Source: Symbiodinium natans (Eukaryota; Sar; Dinophyceae; Suessiales; Symbiodiniaceae). From it: 64,000 bases of DNA. The stretch is taken from contig CAJNDS010002840.1 of the NCBI GenBank assembly GCA_905221605.1, positions 197,118-261,117 of the forward strand, read 5' to 3'. Every line of letters begins with the position of its first letter. Positions within the stretch are counted from its first letter, which is position 1. Both the position numbers and the translations under genes were made by a program. Below, one piece after another: positions 1 through 11,022 of the stretch. The notes under the pieces were generated by a model. That model was not told the DNA's origin and did not search any database. It saw nothing but the letters and a program-made list of their open reading frames with translations.

Positions 1-1
1 C

Positions 2-1010
2 GGCCGAAAGCATGGCGGTTCGGAGAGTGACGACGGCGAGACTGTGCACTACAGCGAGCCCGAGCAGACCGAGAATGACGGGAAGGACGAGGCCAGACCC
101 AGCAAGCCCGAGCCGATGCAGAATGATGAGAAGAAGGCGCCCGAGCCAAAGGCGAAGGCGAAGGCGAAGGCGAAGGCAAAGGCAAAGGGGAAGGACAAGT
201 CGGACAAGGCTAAGTCTACGGGCAAGGCTGCGTGCGAGACGAAGAAGCCAAAGGGCAAGGCCGAGGCTGAGGAGACGAAGAAGACCACGGAGCCGGCTTC
301 CGCTGCAAAGGCACAGCCAGGAAAGGGACAGACCAAGCGCAAGTCAGCAAATGGTCCAAACAACGAGCGCAAGCAAGAGATGGCCCCGAAGCAGAGGAAG
401 GCTGAGCAGAAGGAGGAGGGCCATGTCGACAAGGCGCGACGGGTGTCGGAGGGAAGTGATGCTTCCTCGGAGAGGAAGACGTTTGCCGGCCGAAGACGGC
501 CCTCATCGGACGAGGACGCGCTGGCTCGCTACATCGTGCTTCGCGACACCTTTCAGGACCTACTGGCCTCCCGCTTCACCAACCCGAGTTCCTGGGAGGC
601 TGTGTTTTCGTGCCCGAGTGTGTGCGTGTGAGTGTGAGTGTGAGTGTGAGTGTGAGTGTGAGTGTGAGTGTGAGTGTGAGTGTGTGTGTGTGTGTGTGCG
701 CGCGTATGGGTTTAGGGTTTATATAGGGCTTAGGGTTTTATATGGTTGAGGGTTGCTAGGGTTTAGGATAGGGTTTAGAGGGTTTATAAAGTTTATAGGG
801 TTTATAGGGTTTATAAGAGGGTTAATAGGGGGGGGGTTTATAGGGGTTTAGGGCTTATGGGAGGGTTTCTGCTTGCAGGGCGACTGGTGGAGTTTCGCCT
901 TCAGCCATCTTGCTGCCCGGGGCGTTGATCCAGAGTCCTACCAGGACATCGCACGCAGGCGAGCTGCGAAGTACCTCAAGCAGCACCGTAACTTGACCGT
1001 GCTTTGGTAG
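2..1010 (+). CDS. Lys/Glu/Ala-rich basic protein, 3' part of gene (5' end outside window)
   Basis: An open frame enters from the left edge and runs to 598. A second exon (879-1010) ends in TAG. Exon 1 is low complexity: acidic Ser/Asp start, a run of Lys-Ala pairs near 150-190, then mixed Lys/Glu. Exon 2 encodes a compact folded-looking tail with [14 protein letters not shown] and a basic end ([16 protein letters not shown]). I place the intron at 599-878: donor GAG|GCTGTG (GC type), acceptor GCTTGCAG|GG, phase 0. A GT donor near 626 (phase 0) is also possible. The intron carries a TGTGAG microsatellite and telomere-like sequence. No known domain is recognised; the basic tail hints at nucleic-acid binding, which is inference. 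The start lies outside the window. Confidence 0.6.
626..698. repeat. (TGTGAG)n / (TG)n microsatellite in intron
   Basis: About ten tandem TGTGAG units pass into pure TG repeats. The tract begins at the 5' end of the first intron and supplies several alternative GT donors, so the exact exon end is ambiguous. Confidence 0.9.
699..870. repeat. Degenerate telomere-like tract (TTTAGGG / TTTATAGGG)
   Basis: Irregular units of TTTAGGG, TTTATAGGG and GGTTTATA fill the rest of the intron up to the acceptor. The repeat is far too degenerate and internal to be a telomere. The same class recurs throughout the first 23.8 kb. Confidence 0.85.
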
Positions 1011-2976
1011 GGTTGTGCACAGTTCAGACCATCCAATCCCTAAACCCCTGAAACCCTCTTTGAATCTGACATCGACTCTACTCAAACACTATATACCCTA
1101 TAAACCCTACGATGGCACCCTTTGATTTAACTAAGCTAGGTGACCAGCTGGTGGAGGGCTGATTCCACAGCTTTATCATCCTCGAGTCGTGAACTCTGCG
1201 ATAAGCGTTGGCTGATGATTCGATCTGATTAGATGCTGCAGGGTTTGGGCGTGGATGCGCACACGCGGTTTCAATTGTTGTGTGCGGGGGAAGCGCAAAC
1301 TTTTGTAGCACCTCAGTTGTGGAGGTTGACATTGTGTTCCGCTGTCATGTGAACTATTTCAAGTTGCCAGTAAAAGCTGTGATTCGATGCGCGGGGCAGT
1401 GTCGGACTCTGCTGAATTCTGGTGCCAGCCTCAACCCAACATCGAAGAAGGATGCTTGATCCAAGCCGTCTGCTCTGCTTTGTGTCAAAAGGGCATTTGC
1501 AGTCACCTCGCACTGAAGTCATGTCCGTTTGGGTTGCAGCCTGTGGACGCATGTGCCTTCGCACAAATCATGCTGTCTCCAACCTGCGCACAGGCCTTCC
1601 TGGGCCTCCTTCTGGCGCTGCACTACATGCCAGCTGGCCAGCTCTTGCTAGCACGACGTGGCTTCTTTCTGGAATGATCTACCTGGCTCGCTTACTGCAC
1701 AGCTGCGTTGCATGCCCGCTGCTAGAACTGTAGTTGGTGTTTGGTATCCTTGAACGGCGCACCTGGCTTCAGCGCATCCTCGTAACTGTGCTGTGCTCGT
1801 GCATGATTATCAAGCGCTGGGCTGTGTGCCTTGGTAGTTGGTCTGTTTTGTGTCCCAAGCGGTCTGCCTAGATGACCCCAAGCGAAATAGACCTGGTGCT
1901 GCTACGGCTGTGTGTGCTGGGTGCCCCAAAGGATGCTAAGCTGCACGCATGGGGGAGTATTTGTGGGCTACAACTTCGTTTGGATCGTCGCTCGAGTGGT
2001 CGCTTCTACCTTCCAAGATTTATAGCGGCAAGACTAGGTTGGCACTTCGAAGTGGGGCTCCTTTAGATTTGTGTTTGTCCTGTGGGACCCCTATATACAC
2101 CGTACACAACCCTAAAAACCCTAAACCCTATTCTCCTCCAGACCTCATAAACCCTTATCAGCCCTCAACTCTTCTTTGAGCCCTTTACAGACCCAGTAGC
2201 TCGGCACAAACCCTGTAGACTATCTGCTGCCTTGCGCACATTCCCTCTCAAACTTTGGCCTGTTTTAAAAGGATCCGAACGACCCTCGTGAGCCCGGGTT
2301 GAAACAGGGTGGACATGGTTCAGGGCGTGTACAGCTTATAAGGTTTAAGAGAGTTGAGGGTGTATAGGGTTCAGGGTTCAAGGTTTATAGGGATCACAGT
2401 TCCGGGCCGATTTAGGGCTTCTAGGTCCCACACCTGTTCAAGTTCGTGGGGCTCAGGGTTCACGATTTTCGTTGCATAGGCTGTTTCGGGCGTTATAAGG
2501 TTTCGGGTTCAGGGTGTATATAGGGCCTCTATGGGCAGCGTTCCACCGTTCGACTTCATGGGTTCGGGATTCGATCTGGCTTGGACTCAGACAAGTACTT
2601 TTTTATAAACCCTAATTAAAACTTATAAACCCTAAACTCCTATAAACCCTACAGCTACGCTGTCTTTGCACTGCCAAGCTTCACACACGTCTCTATCCGG
2701 TCCACCATGAGGTGTCTCTCCTATGTAGAACCCGTACCTACATTGCACCTTAAACAGAGCCCGGTGCACTGCCTCCAATATCCGGGGCGAGCTGCTGTGA
2801 AGCGGTGTCGTGCTGCATAGTCCTGTGATCAAGCACAAATCGAACCTGTACACAACCCCTACCGCAATCAACAGTGGTAGAGTGTACTTTGTTGGGCCGG
2901 TCTTCCACCCTCAACCAGTGAGACTAATGGATGTAGACACTTCTGAAGCAAGCAAGCCCTTAGTTTATCTGCCCAG
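1011..2976. other. Intergenic or intronic stretch without a convincing gene
   Basis: Contains telomere-like patches in both orientations (CCCTAAA form near 1085-1110 and 2100-2180; TTTAGGG form near 2335-2530) and mixed-composition DNA near 1110-2060. Short open frames (1387-1677; 1872-2066, starting MTPSEIDLVLLRLC) lack splice support or recognisable similarity. Parts could be upstream exons of the gene beginning at 2977, but none could be joined in phase. Confidence 0.5.
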
Positions 2977-5472
2977 GATTTCATCCTACTGCTACGACTT
3001 GTATCGTGGCTCAGCTTCTTCAATCGAGGAAGCCAGTGGGATGTGCTGGATTACTTCGCCGGGGTGGGGAAGATCACGAAGTGGGCCCAAAGGTTGGGCC
3101 TGAAAAGTGCAGCATATGATATCGACTACCACACCCCGCAGCCCGGTTGTAGTAAACACAGCAGTCGGACACGGCGCTCTGGCATGGACATCAACTCTGA
3201 AGCAGGTTTCGCGCTACTAGCTCTGCACTGACCCTTCCCCAACCCGAACAGAAGAACATTGCTTAAAATGAGAAGGGAGGCGCAAGGCCACGTGCGACCC
3301 CACAAGCTATTAATCTGTTTAAGGTTTATATATACTTAAGGGTTTGTAGGGAGTTAGACCAAGCCTTCATACGTTTATAAAGGTTCTCACCTCGGGGTTC
3401 TCTATTCGGAGGCCGGGTTCTCCAGGCCTTTTTAGGGTTCTCAATTTGGGGCTCTCTCCTCGACCTCAAGACCTTTTTAGGGTTCTCACCTCGGTGTTTT
3501 CTCCTCGGAAGCCGGGGTTCTCTCCTCAAGGCCGTTTTAGGGTTTTAATTTGGGGTTTTGTCCTCAAGGCCTTTTTAGGGCTCACCTCGGGGTTCTCTCC
3601 TCGGAGGCCGGGGTTCTCTCCTCCAGGCCTTTTTAGGGCTCACCTCGGGGTTCTCTCCTCAGAGGCCGGGGTTCTCTCCTCAAGGTTTTTTTGAGGTTCT
3701 CACCTCGGGGTTTTGTCCTCGAAACCGGGGTTCTCTCCTCAAGCGCAGTTCTCTGCTCGGTGGCTGGGGTTCTCTCCTCAAGGCCTTTTGAGGGCTTATC
3801 TTGGGGTTCTCTCCTCGGAGGTTGGGGTTCTCTCCTCAAGCCTTTTTAGGGCTCACCTCGGGGTTCTCTCCTCGGAGGCCGGGGTTCTCTCCTCAGGCTT
3901 TTTTGAGGTTCTCTGGGGTTCTCTCCTCAAGGCCTTTTGAGGGCTTATCTCGGGGTTCTCTCCTCGGAGGCCAGGGTTCTCTCCTCAAGCCTGTTTAGGG
4001 CTCACCTCGGGGTTCTCTCCTCGGAGGCCGGGATCTCGGGGTTCTCTCCTCGGAGGCCGGGGTTCTCTCCTCAAGCCTTTTTAGGGCTCACCTCGGGGTT
4101 CTCTCCTCGGAGGCAGGGGTTTTTTTCCTGAAGGCTTTTTTGAGGTTCTCTCCTCAAGGCCGTTTTAGGGCTTATCTCGGGGTTCTCTCCGAACCCAGGG
4201 TTCTCTCCTCAAGCCCTTTTTCGGGGCGGGGTTCTCTCCTCAAGGCCTTTTTCGGGCTCACCTGGGGGTTCTCTCCTCGCAGGCCGGGGTTCTCTCCTCA
4301 AGGCCTTTTGAGGGCTCACCTTGGGGTTCTCTCTCCTCAAGGGTTTAGGGTTTATAGGGTTTAGGGTTTATAGGGTTTAGGGTTTATAGGGTTTAGGGTT
4401 TATAGGGTTTAGGGTTTATAGGGTTTATGGTTTATAGGTTTAGGGTTTATAAGGTTTAGGGGTTTAGGGTTTAGGGTTTATAGGGTTCAAGGCCTTTTTA
4501 GGGCTCACCTCGGGGTTGGTTTAGGCAAAATCCCACACCCGACCTCCGCAGCGCGTATCCGGCACGTTGGGCTGGACCACCATGCCTGCATTGGGGCCGA
4601 AACAGGTTTCGAGTTTGGGGCTTCGAGGGCGGGGGTCCAGCTTGAGATTTAGGATGGGCATGGGATGATACACATAAATATATATATATATATATATATG
4701 TTCTATATGTATATATGTACATATATAAATATCCATATGGGATGTAGGGGCTTGTGGTTGCCAAAGGTTTGGCATCTATAGCTCGGGTGTTGTGTCTACA
4801 GAGGGTTCGTTGGCGCTGTTGATGTTGTGGGGACGGGAGGTCTAGGGATTGGCTTTTGCGGGTTTCAGGTCGAGGGCTAGGCTGGACTTCTATCAGCGCC
4901 CGTGTGCATGAAAACGTGGGGGTGCGTAGTGAACATTTTTACGCTGTTCTAGAAGCCACGACTCTGCCACACCCCGGAGTCCGGACCCTTCCACTGCCTG
5001 CCCTCGTGCCACTCGTGGCCCAGGCTGGCTTGCCTCTTATGCCTCCAAGCAAAGCTGGACGGGACTCTCATGACGCTCGGGACTGTATGCTCAACTTGGG
5101 TTGCCGTGAACGCGCATACTTCTGGTCGCAGCCTGCTTACGCCAGATGGCAACTGTGAAGTTAGGTCTGTTGCATCAGGCAACCGCATGCTCGCAAGGAT
5201 TCCTCGCTTGCAGGGAGTTTCTCCGTTATAGTGGGCCCACCTGTTTTGATGATGTTAGACAAACAAAACTTTGTTGTTGACAAGGCTGCTGCGTCACAAG
5301 CTCATACAAGGACATGCCTCTTGAAGATGTTGATATGCTGCATGAACGGCGTTTACGTGTTAGAGCAACCGATCTCGAGCGTGATGCTCTTCAGCAAAAG
5401 AATGCGGGAGACCTTGTCCCTCCTCAAGAAGCGTGGCATCAGGGTGGCTTACCACGGTTTCGAACGTCCACA

Positions 5473-5510
<38 letters not shown>

Positions 5511-5876
5511 CTCTCTCCTCCCTCTTTTTCTGTCTGTCTCCCTTTCTTTCTCTTTCTTGATTGGTTTCTGTTCCTCTCCGTCATTGTTTTGTTGTCTCCC
5601 TGACTCTCTTTCTCTTTCATGCGCCCTCTCGCTTTTCTCTCGCCCTGTCCCTCTCTTTCTGTCCTTCTCTCTCGCTGTACTTTTATGTTTTCCTGTCTTT
5701 GTCCCGGTCACCTTCCTGTCTTCTCGCGTTTCCTCCACTTGCATGTTTCTCTTTATGTCTTTCTTTCTTTATTTATTTCTTTCATTCCTTCTTTCTATCT
5801 ATTTCTGTCGCTGTTTCACTCATTCTCTCGCTCTCTGATTTCCTCCTGTCCCCCTTTTTTCCTCTCTCGGTCAATA

Positions 5877-5937
<61 letters not shown>

Positions 5938-7223
5938 TTCTCTCTCCCGTTCTCTCATTCTCTCTCCTCTTTCTTCTTTGATGTCTCTACTCTCTCAACT
6001 CTTTGCTTTCTATTTCTCTCTCCCTCCCTCTCTCTCTCTCTCTATTTCTCTCCCTGCGGCTCTCTCTCTCTGTGTCTCTGTTTCTCTGTTTCTCTGTTTC
6101 TGTGTTTCTGTGTTTCTCTGTTTTTCTTTTTCTTTCTTGTTCTCTTGCTCTCTTGCTCTCTTTCTTTCTTTCTCTCTTGCGGGGTGGACCCGTCCATCAG
6201 AGTGAGTTAAAACCTTAAAAACTGATTTGGCTTCGTTGGTCGTTGTTTTACGAAAGCGATATTCCCCTCTTGTTTTCCGTGCTTTCAATGAGAAAGCACA
6301 TGTGAGGGATGCGCGCGCACGCGCTTGACGCATGATGCGCGCGCGCGCGCGCGCGCGCGCGCGCGCATCATGCGTCAAGCTTTATAAAGAGCGGGGTTAC
6401 CGGTGATTTGTGGACTTATGCGGGAACCTGGCTACAGGCATTTCTGGGACTCACGTTTTTAACAAAGAGGGGTGTTTGCTTGAAGTTTTGGAGTGAAGTT
6501 TGATGGGCATGCGCATGATCCCGTTCTTGTATCGAGTGGGCTCGGGCGCTAGTGGTGACAAGAAGAGAATTTTTGGAACTCTATTTATTCTTCGGAATGA
6601 AGAAAGTTATTTTGGGCGTTAAGCCCCAAAAACAAACACGACATGACTTGCCGGATGAAGAGAGAAAGAGAGAAAGAGAGAAAGAGAGAAAGAGAGAAAG
6701 AGAGAAAGAGAGAAAGAGAGAAAGAAAGATAAAGGTTCATATGTGCAATTCCCTTACAAGATTGCATTTAATGGAGTCTCCGAAAGAAAGAGAGAAAGAA
6801 AGATAGTTTCCCCTCTTGTGTTCCGTGCTTTCCATGAGAAAGCACATGTGAGGGATGCGCGCGCGCTTGACGCATGATGCGCGCGCGCATCATGCGTCAA
6901 GCTTTATAAAGAGCGGGGTTACCGGTGATTTGTGGACTTATGCGGGAACCTGGCTACAGGCATTTCTGGGACTCACGTTTTTAACAAAGAGGGGTGTTTG
7001 CTTGAAGTTTTGGAGTGAAGTTTGATGGGCATGCGCATGATCCCGTTCTTGTATCGAGTGGGCTCGGGCGCTAGTGGTGACAAGAAGAAAGCTTTTGGAA
7101 CTCTATTTATTCTTCGGAATGAAGAAAGTTATTTTGGGCGTTAAACCCCAAAAGCAAACACGACATGTCTCTTTGTCTCTCTGTGTCTCTGTGTCTCTGT
7201 GTCTCTGTGTCTCCGTGTCTCTG

Positions 7224-7290
<67 letters not shown>

Positions 7291-7322
7291 CTCGCTCTTT
7301 CTTTCTCGCTCTTTCTTTCTCC

Positions 7323-7417
<95 letters not shown>

Positions 7418-7905
7418 TCCCTCGCTTTCTGCCCTGAGGCATACCGTGTCTGCTTCTGGATGCGAAAATATGGACACACTTCCTTGAAGAGGTCGATGTG
7501 TCTAAGCAATCAAAAGATGGTGGCAAAGCTAGACAAAGGCCGGCTTACAAAGCTTGAAAGGCGCGGAGCCAAGGGTTCCGTCAAGAGATACAGGAATCTC
7601 AAAGGCGCGCGGTGCTTTCAGGGTACACCTGCCCTAAAAGCAACTCAGAACCTCGGACCCAATCTTGGACAACTGCCTTCTCTAAACCTCGAAAACCCAA
7701 AACCCCTATATATGCAAAGGCCAATTTATACCCCTGCGTGTCCCTGAACTCCTAAACTAAGCTTTGTCACATCACAGTTCACTAAGGGCCTACACGGACA
7801 GCTTTGCCGCCGCCTTGGTGAGCTTGTCTCCACGCATGCATCCGGTTGGCCAGTCGCCCATTGATGTCGCCTGGTCAGGCAATGGAGAGTTTTGGCAGCT
7901 TGAGG
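2977..7905 (+). CDS. Dinoflagellate-expanded family protein with YFAGVG, VCSTWV and EQP motifs (multi-exon)
   Basis: Five exons join in phase or nearly so: 2977-3224, 5024-5197, 5311-5443, 7439 to about 7648, and about 7790-7905. Introns: 3225-5023 (GC-AG, phase 2), 5198-5310 (GA-AG, phase 2, CAAG|GA at both borders), 5444-7438 (GT-AG, phase 0). Exon 1 has VLDYFAGVG followed by AAYDIDY, a Rossmann-like SAM-site pattern. Exon 2 has GTVCSTWVAVN. Exon 3 has YVLEQPISSVM. Exon 4 has FWMRKYGHTSLKRSM, then LDKGRLTKLERRG and KATQ. I recognise this order from a large family seen in Symbiodinium-like genomes, function undefined. The first exon is probably upstream, and the 3' end is uncertain. The introns hold most of the local repeats. 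Confidence 0.75.
3382..4338. repeat. Minisatellite, about 60-68 bp unit, within intron 1 of the 2977 gene
   Basis: About fifteen diverged tandem copies of a unit containing TCACCTCGGGGTTCTCTCCT, CGGAGGCCGGGGTTCTC and AAGGCCTTTTTAGGG. Units vary by short insertions and deletions. The TTTAGGG-like end of each unit suggests it grew from the surrounding telomere-like DNA. It is open in several frames only because stops are rare in the unit. Confidence 0.9.
4339..4492. repeat. Telomere-like tract (TTTAGGGTTTATAGGG)n
   Basis: One of the most regular telomere-like runs in the window: alternating TTTAGGG and TTTATAGGG, directly abutting the 3' end of the minisatellite. Confidence 0.9.
4671..4735. 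repeat. (TA)n microsatellite
   Basis: An AT-alternating run with interrupted TATG/TACA steps in the same intron. No gene signal surrounds it up to the exon at 5024. Confidence 0.85.
5470..6180. repeat. Interrupted (CT)n pyrimidine-rich tract in intron
   Basis: About 700 bp of CTCTCT, TTTCTC and TGTCTC sequence, with the purest run near 5880-5930. The long Ser/Leu-rich frames here are artefacts of the repeat. Confidence 0.9.
6258..6652. repeat. Tandem duplicate copy 1 with long perfect palindrome
   Basis: This block recurs at 6803-7166 with few changes, inside the same intron. It holds a 56-bp perfect palindrome (6324-6379) whose arms start CTTGACGCATGATGCGC and meet in an alternating GC run. 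The rest is unique-looking and ends in AAACAAACACGACATG. No coding signal. It may be two copies of a non-autonomous element or a simple tandem duplication with the GC run expanded. Confidence 0.8.
6655..6730. repeat. (GAGAAA)n microsatellite
   Basis: Purine-only GAGAAA repeat between the two copies of the duplicated block. It takes the position that copy 2 fills with a CT repeat, so each copy abuts a different expanded microsatellite. Confidence 0.85.
6803..7166. repeat. Tandem duplicate copy 2 with shorter perfect palindrome
   Basis: Near-identical to 6258-6652. The palindrome here is 36 bp (6866-6901) with the same outer arms but a shorter GC centre, so the copies differ mainly by GC-run length. 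Followed at once by the CT microsatellite. Confidence 0.85.
7167..7432. repeat. (CT)n microsatellite ending at a splice acceptor
   Basis: Starts with TGTCTC steps and becomes pure CT for most of its length. It ends seven bases before acceptor GCCCTGAG|GCA at 7438/7439, so it takes the place of a normal polypyrimidine tract. Confidence 0.9.
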
Positions 7906-7907
7906 AC

Positions 7908-8260
7908 TTTAGGTTTAGGGGTTTATAGGGTTTACGGTTTAGGGGGTATAGGGTTCAGGGTATATAGGGTTTAGGGTTTATAGTAGGGTTTAGGGTTTAT
8001 AGTAGGGTTTAGGTTTTCTAGGTTATATAAGGTTTAGGGTTTGTAGGGTTTAGGGTTTATAAAGGCTTTCGGGTTTAGGGTTCATACGGTTTAGGGTTGA
8101 AAGGTTTATAGGGTTTAGGGTTATAAATGGTTCAGGTTTAGGTTCGGGTTCAGGCTCAGCTTCAGGTTTAGGTTTAGGTTTAGGCTTAGGTTTAGTAGTA
8201 GTACACATAGCGTTTATATTTATCGGGCTTGTAGGCTTCATAGGGTTGCATAGGGTTCTC
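7908..8260. repeat. Telomere-like tract
   Basis: Degenerate TTTAGGG/TTTATAGGG units, partly TTTAGGTTTAGG near 8160-8200, following the last supported exon of the 2977 gene. Confidence 0.85.
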
Positions 8261-9480
8261 CGCTCGGGAGTGGGGTGTGCATGTATGGGTTATAGGGGTT
8301 CTATGACAGGAACTGGGTGAGGCCTCTTTCCATACAGTCCCCGAAACACCACAGCCCACTCCCGTGGGGACGGCCTTCTAAGCAATAGAAAGACCTGGAA
8401 GCACGAACCCACCAAAACATCTCCCAAAAAAGACCTAAAGAAGGCCCCTATCTTTTCCTTATCTATATATCAGGCCGATCATGTGTGGATCATCAGAAGA
8501 ATGGCTCTCGCTGGAGTTCTCGAGTTTCCAGGCACTTCATTCCTCAATGTGCTGCCGTGTTCGTTCCATCTGATCTTGCTCGGCGTCGGTGTTGCTGTCC
8601 ACATGGGTCCATAGCTCAAGCCAGGAATGGGGTATATGTGACCCAGTCCCCGTTTTGAGCTCCCTCAGCATGAGTTCAGCTCTGGCTGCACTTGTGGGGT
8701 TCCACTTCCAAAGCTGTTTAGAGTTTTAGGGTTTTTTAGGGTTTTAGGGTTTCTAAACCTTTTCTGCCCTTTTATGCCCCCAAGACCCGAGCGGAAACCC
8801 ATAAACCCTGACAAAGACCCAAGGTGCAATTGGGCTTCTGATTCAGCGAGGGTTTCAGGCTTGCCTTCTGTAGGGCTCACTCCGGGGGATGTGGCTCTAT
8901 TCAAGGCCGCGGTGTGGGGTAGATGTAGGGAGATCCCGGGCCACAACTCCACCTTAAATGTTTAGAACCCTCCATAAGCTTAGAAACCTCTGTAGCCTAG
9001 GTCAGTGGCTATGGAACCACCATGGAAACCTTCCGGGCGATGCCTGCCACCACGTGGGACGAGGCTGCTTTGGCTCCTGTGGTAAGGTATGTTCGGGGGA
9101 GTACATGTTTGAACATTCCCAGTGAGTGGCGAACAGCCCTGGACTAAAAAACCGCCCCTTTCCCCTATCTGGCTAAAATTTCACATCTTTGGGGAGAGGG
9201 CCGCTTCTGATAGGATTTTAGTGAGCGCGCTCGATGCCGCCCAAAACGCGCTCGATCCCGGCCGAAACGCGCTTTTTGCCGACCGGGGATTTTGGTGTAT
9301 TTTAGTGGATGTCTGAAACCCTACACTGTTGCTGCGCTGCTCCCCGATCGAGGACGATGCAAATAATTCGGAGGACAATTAACGCGCATGCTCAGGCCCA
9401 ACCTCTGTGTGGTGATTCTTCTTGTAATGTACGCACAAAGCGCCCTATATCTAGCAAGTCTTTCTGTTTCTTTCTTGCAG
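8261..9480. other. No convincing gene; mixed spacer
   Basis: Contains a short telomere-like patch near 8715-8760 and otherwise ordinary mixed DNA. Two short + frames (8774-8965 and 9122-9316) have no splice support or recognisable similarity. The stretch ends in a strong acceptor, CTTTCTTGCAG, at 9480. Confidence 0.5.
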
Positions 9481-9540
9481 GTGGCCGACCACCCCGAAGC
9501 ACTCTGTGAATGCCTACTGAAACCCAATACCTTTAACTAA
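9481..9540 (+). CDS. Short terminal exon of an unidentified gene
   Basis: The acceptor TTTCTGTTTCTTTCTTGCAG is the best pyrimidine-rich splice site in the area. It is followed by an open frame reading VADHPEALCECLLKPNTFN and then TAA. The upstream exon could not be identified, so phase and product are unknown. Support is the splice signal and plausible composition only. Confidence 0.35.
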   Translation: MADHPEALCECLLKPNTFN

Positions 9541-9689
9541 GAACCCGTGCTACCCCACGTCGTGCCCCAAGTCCTCTAGCACCTCGATCCACATGGGGGC
9601 CAAACCCGAATAAACCTCTTGCCGTGCCTGGGCTTCGATGAAGCATTCGTGGACACGTCTGGGCAGGCCTGTGACAAGCTAAGGGCCAC

Positions 9690-10480
9690 GGTTTAGGGTT
9701 TTGGGGTATATAGAGATTAGGGATATGGTTGATGGGGTTTATATAGGGTTTAGATTGTTTAAAGGACTCACACACCCTATTCTAAACCCTCTAGACCCCA
9801 AACCTACAAGGCCCTACATGACACCTAGCGATGGTTTCTTAGGGGAAGCCCCATGCACCGTTAAAGGTAGAAGTCTCTTCACACAGGTTGCGCCGCTAAG
9901 ATGCTTGCTGTTATTGTTATAATCATTACAATCTTTCTCAAACCCTTTAAACCTTAATTAGCATATCTTTGTAGCAAACCCTAGATAAACCTCCTGAACT
10001 CTGCTAAGGTTTAATATGGTTTGGTTTCTGTGTAGGGTTCATAGGGTTTAGGGTGTACAGGGTTTATAATCGGGATAAAGGTTTATATAGGGTTAACAGG
10101 GCTTGGGTGTATGGGGTCTTTACTAATATTACTAATATTACATAGGGTTAATAGGCTCTACATAAGGTTTATAGGGTTCATTCTTATAAGGCCAGATAGG
10201 GTTTTGGGTTTATGTAGGGTGCCCGATAAACCCAAGGTCCCCTGAACCCAACGTTCGAAAGGGGTTTTTCTACAGCCTTGTAAGTGCCTTTATGTAGGGA
10301 TCTGGAGTTTCACACATGCCATCGCCCTGTATACATTGGTACTTGTGGGTTAAGAAGGATTTAAAAAGGGCGGGAAACCTTCAGTGGTTCCAGGGCTTCG
10401 GGTTTGTGTGGATGCTTTCTACACAGGGCGTCAAGGGGGATATAAGGGTTTTTTTTTAGGGGACTCATGTTTGCGGGTTT
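9690..10480. repeat. Interspersed telomere-like sequence
   Basis: Irregular TTTAGGG, TATAGGG and CCCTAAA pieces, including an ACTAATATT duplication near 10120-10140. No exon supported. Confidence 0.75.
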
Positions 10481-10603
10481 AGAATCAGCTGCTGTCCGTT
10501 CATGGCCACCGGGTTCTTCTCGGATGTGTCTCCGGGTGGTGTTCGGCCGGCTTAATCGGACCGTGATGTTGCAATCTGCAACGTCCGTGCCTTGCTCTGC
10601 GCA

Positions 10604-10734
10604 ATGGATCCCAACCAGAAGATTGCACGTGCCGCTGGCCAAAACATGGAAAGCAGCGTTCCGGTTCAGGTCAGTCTAGACCAGTGTCCAGTGGTGATTG
10701 CAGATGCCACGGCTGCACTCCAGGCCAAAGTCTG
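10604..10734 (+). CDS. Candidate first exon of an unidentified gene
   Basis: ATG in GCGCAATGG context opens MDPNQKIARAAGQNMESS, then VSLDQCPVVIADATAALQAK, with protein-like composition. A GT donor follows after GTCTG at 10735. The same frame is open a little upstream (from about 10558), so the ATG may be internal. The telomere-like DNA that follows fits an intron. I could not join it in phase to 11023, which looks like an independent start. Confidence 0.35.
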
Positions 10735-10744
10735 GTCGTATATA

Positions 10745-10925
10745 ATGAATGAGGGTTTATAGGCTTCATGTAGGGCTCATAGATTTATATAAGGGTTTCT
10801 AGGGTGTGTAAGGCTTATAGGGTTTATAGAACTAGGGTTTTAAAGATTTTGGGTTTATGCCTATAGGGCTTGGGTTGTTTTAGGCTTTATAGGGTTTATA
10901 GGGTTAACTTGTAATAGGGTTTAGG
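10745..10925. repeat. Telomere-like tract
   Basis: Degenerate GGGTTTATAGG units between the exon at 10604 and the gene at 11023. Confidence 0.8.
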
Positions 10926-11022
10926 GAGCCCCAGCTTGCTTGCCATCCTAAACATTCTGGCGCAGTCGAGATTTTGAGCTGCCCACGCCGAGCTTCTTAG
11001 CTTCCGTACAGAGTGAGCTGCC

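Noticed and set aside
3382-4338. CRISPR-like or protein-coding repeat
   Set aside because: Units are contiguous and diverged with no unique spacers; it lies within an intron bounded by in-phase exons.
4339-4492. True telomere
   Set aside because: Internal, degenerate, flanked by genes on both sides, and one of many such tracts in both orientations.
5314-6378. Ser/Leu-rich and Arg/Glu-rich ORFs
   Set aside because: Shadows of the CT microsatellite inside a supported intron.
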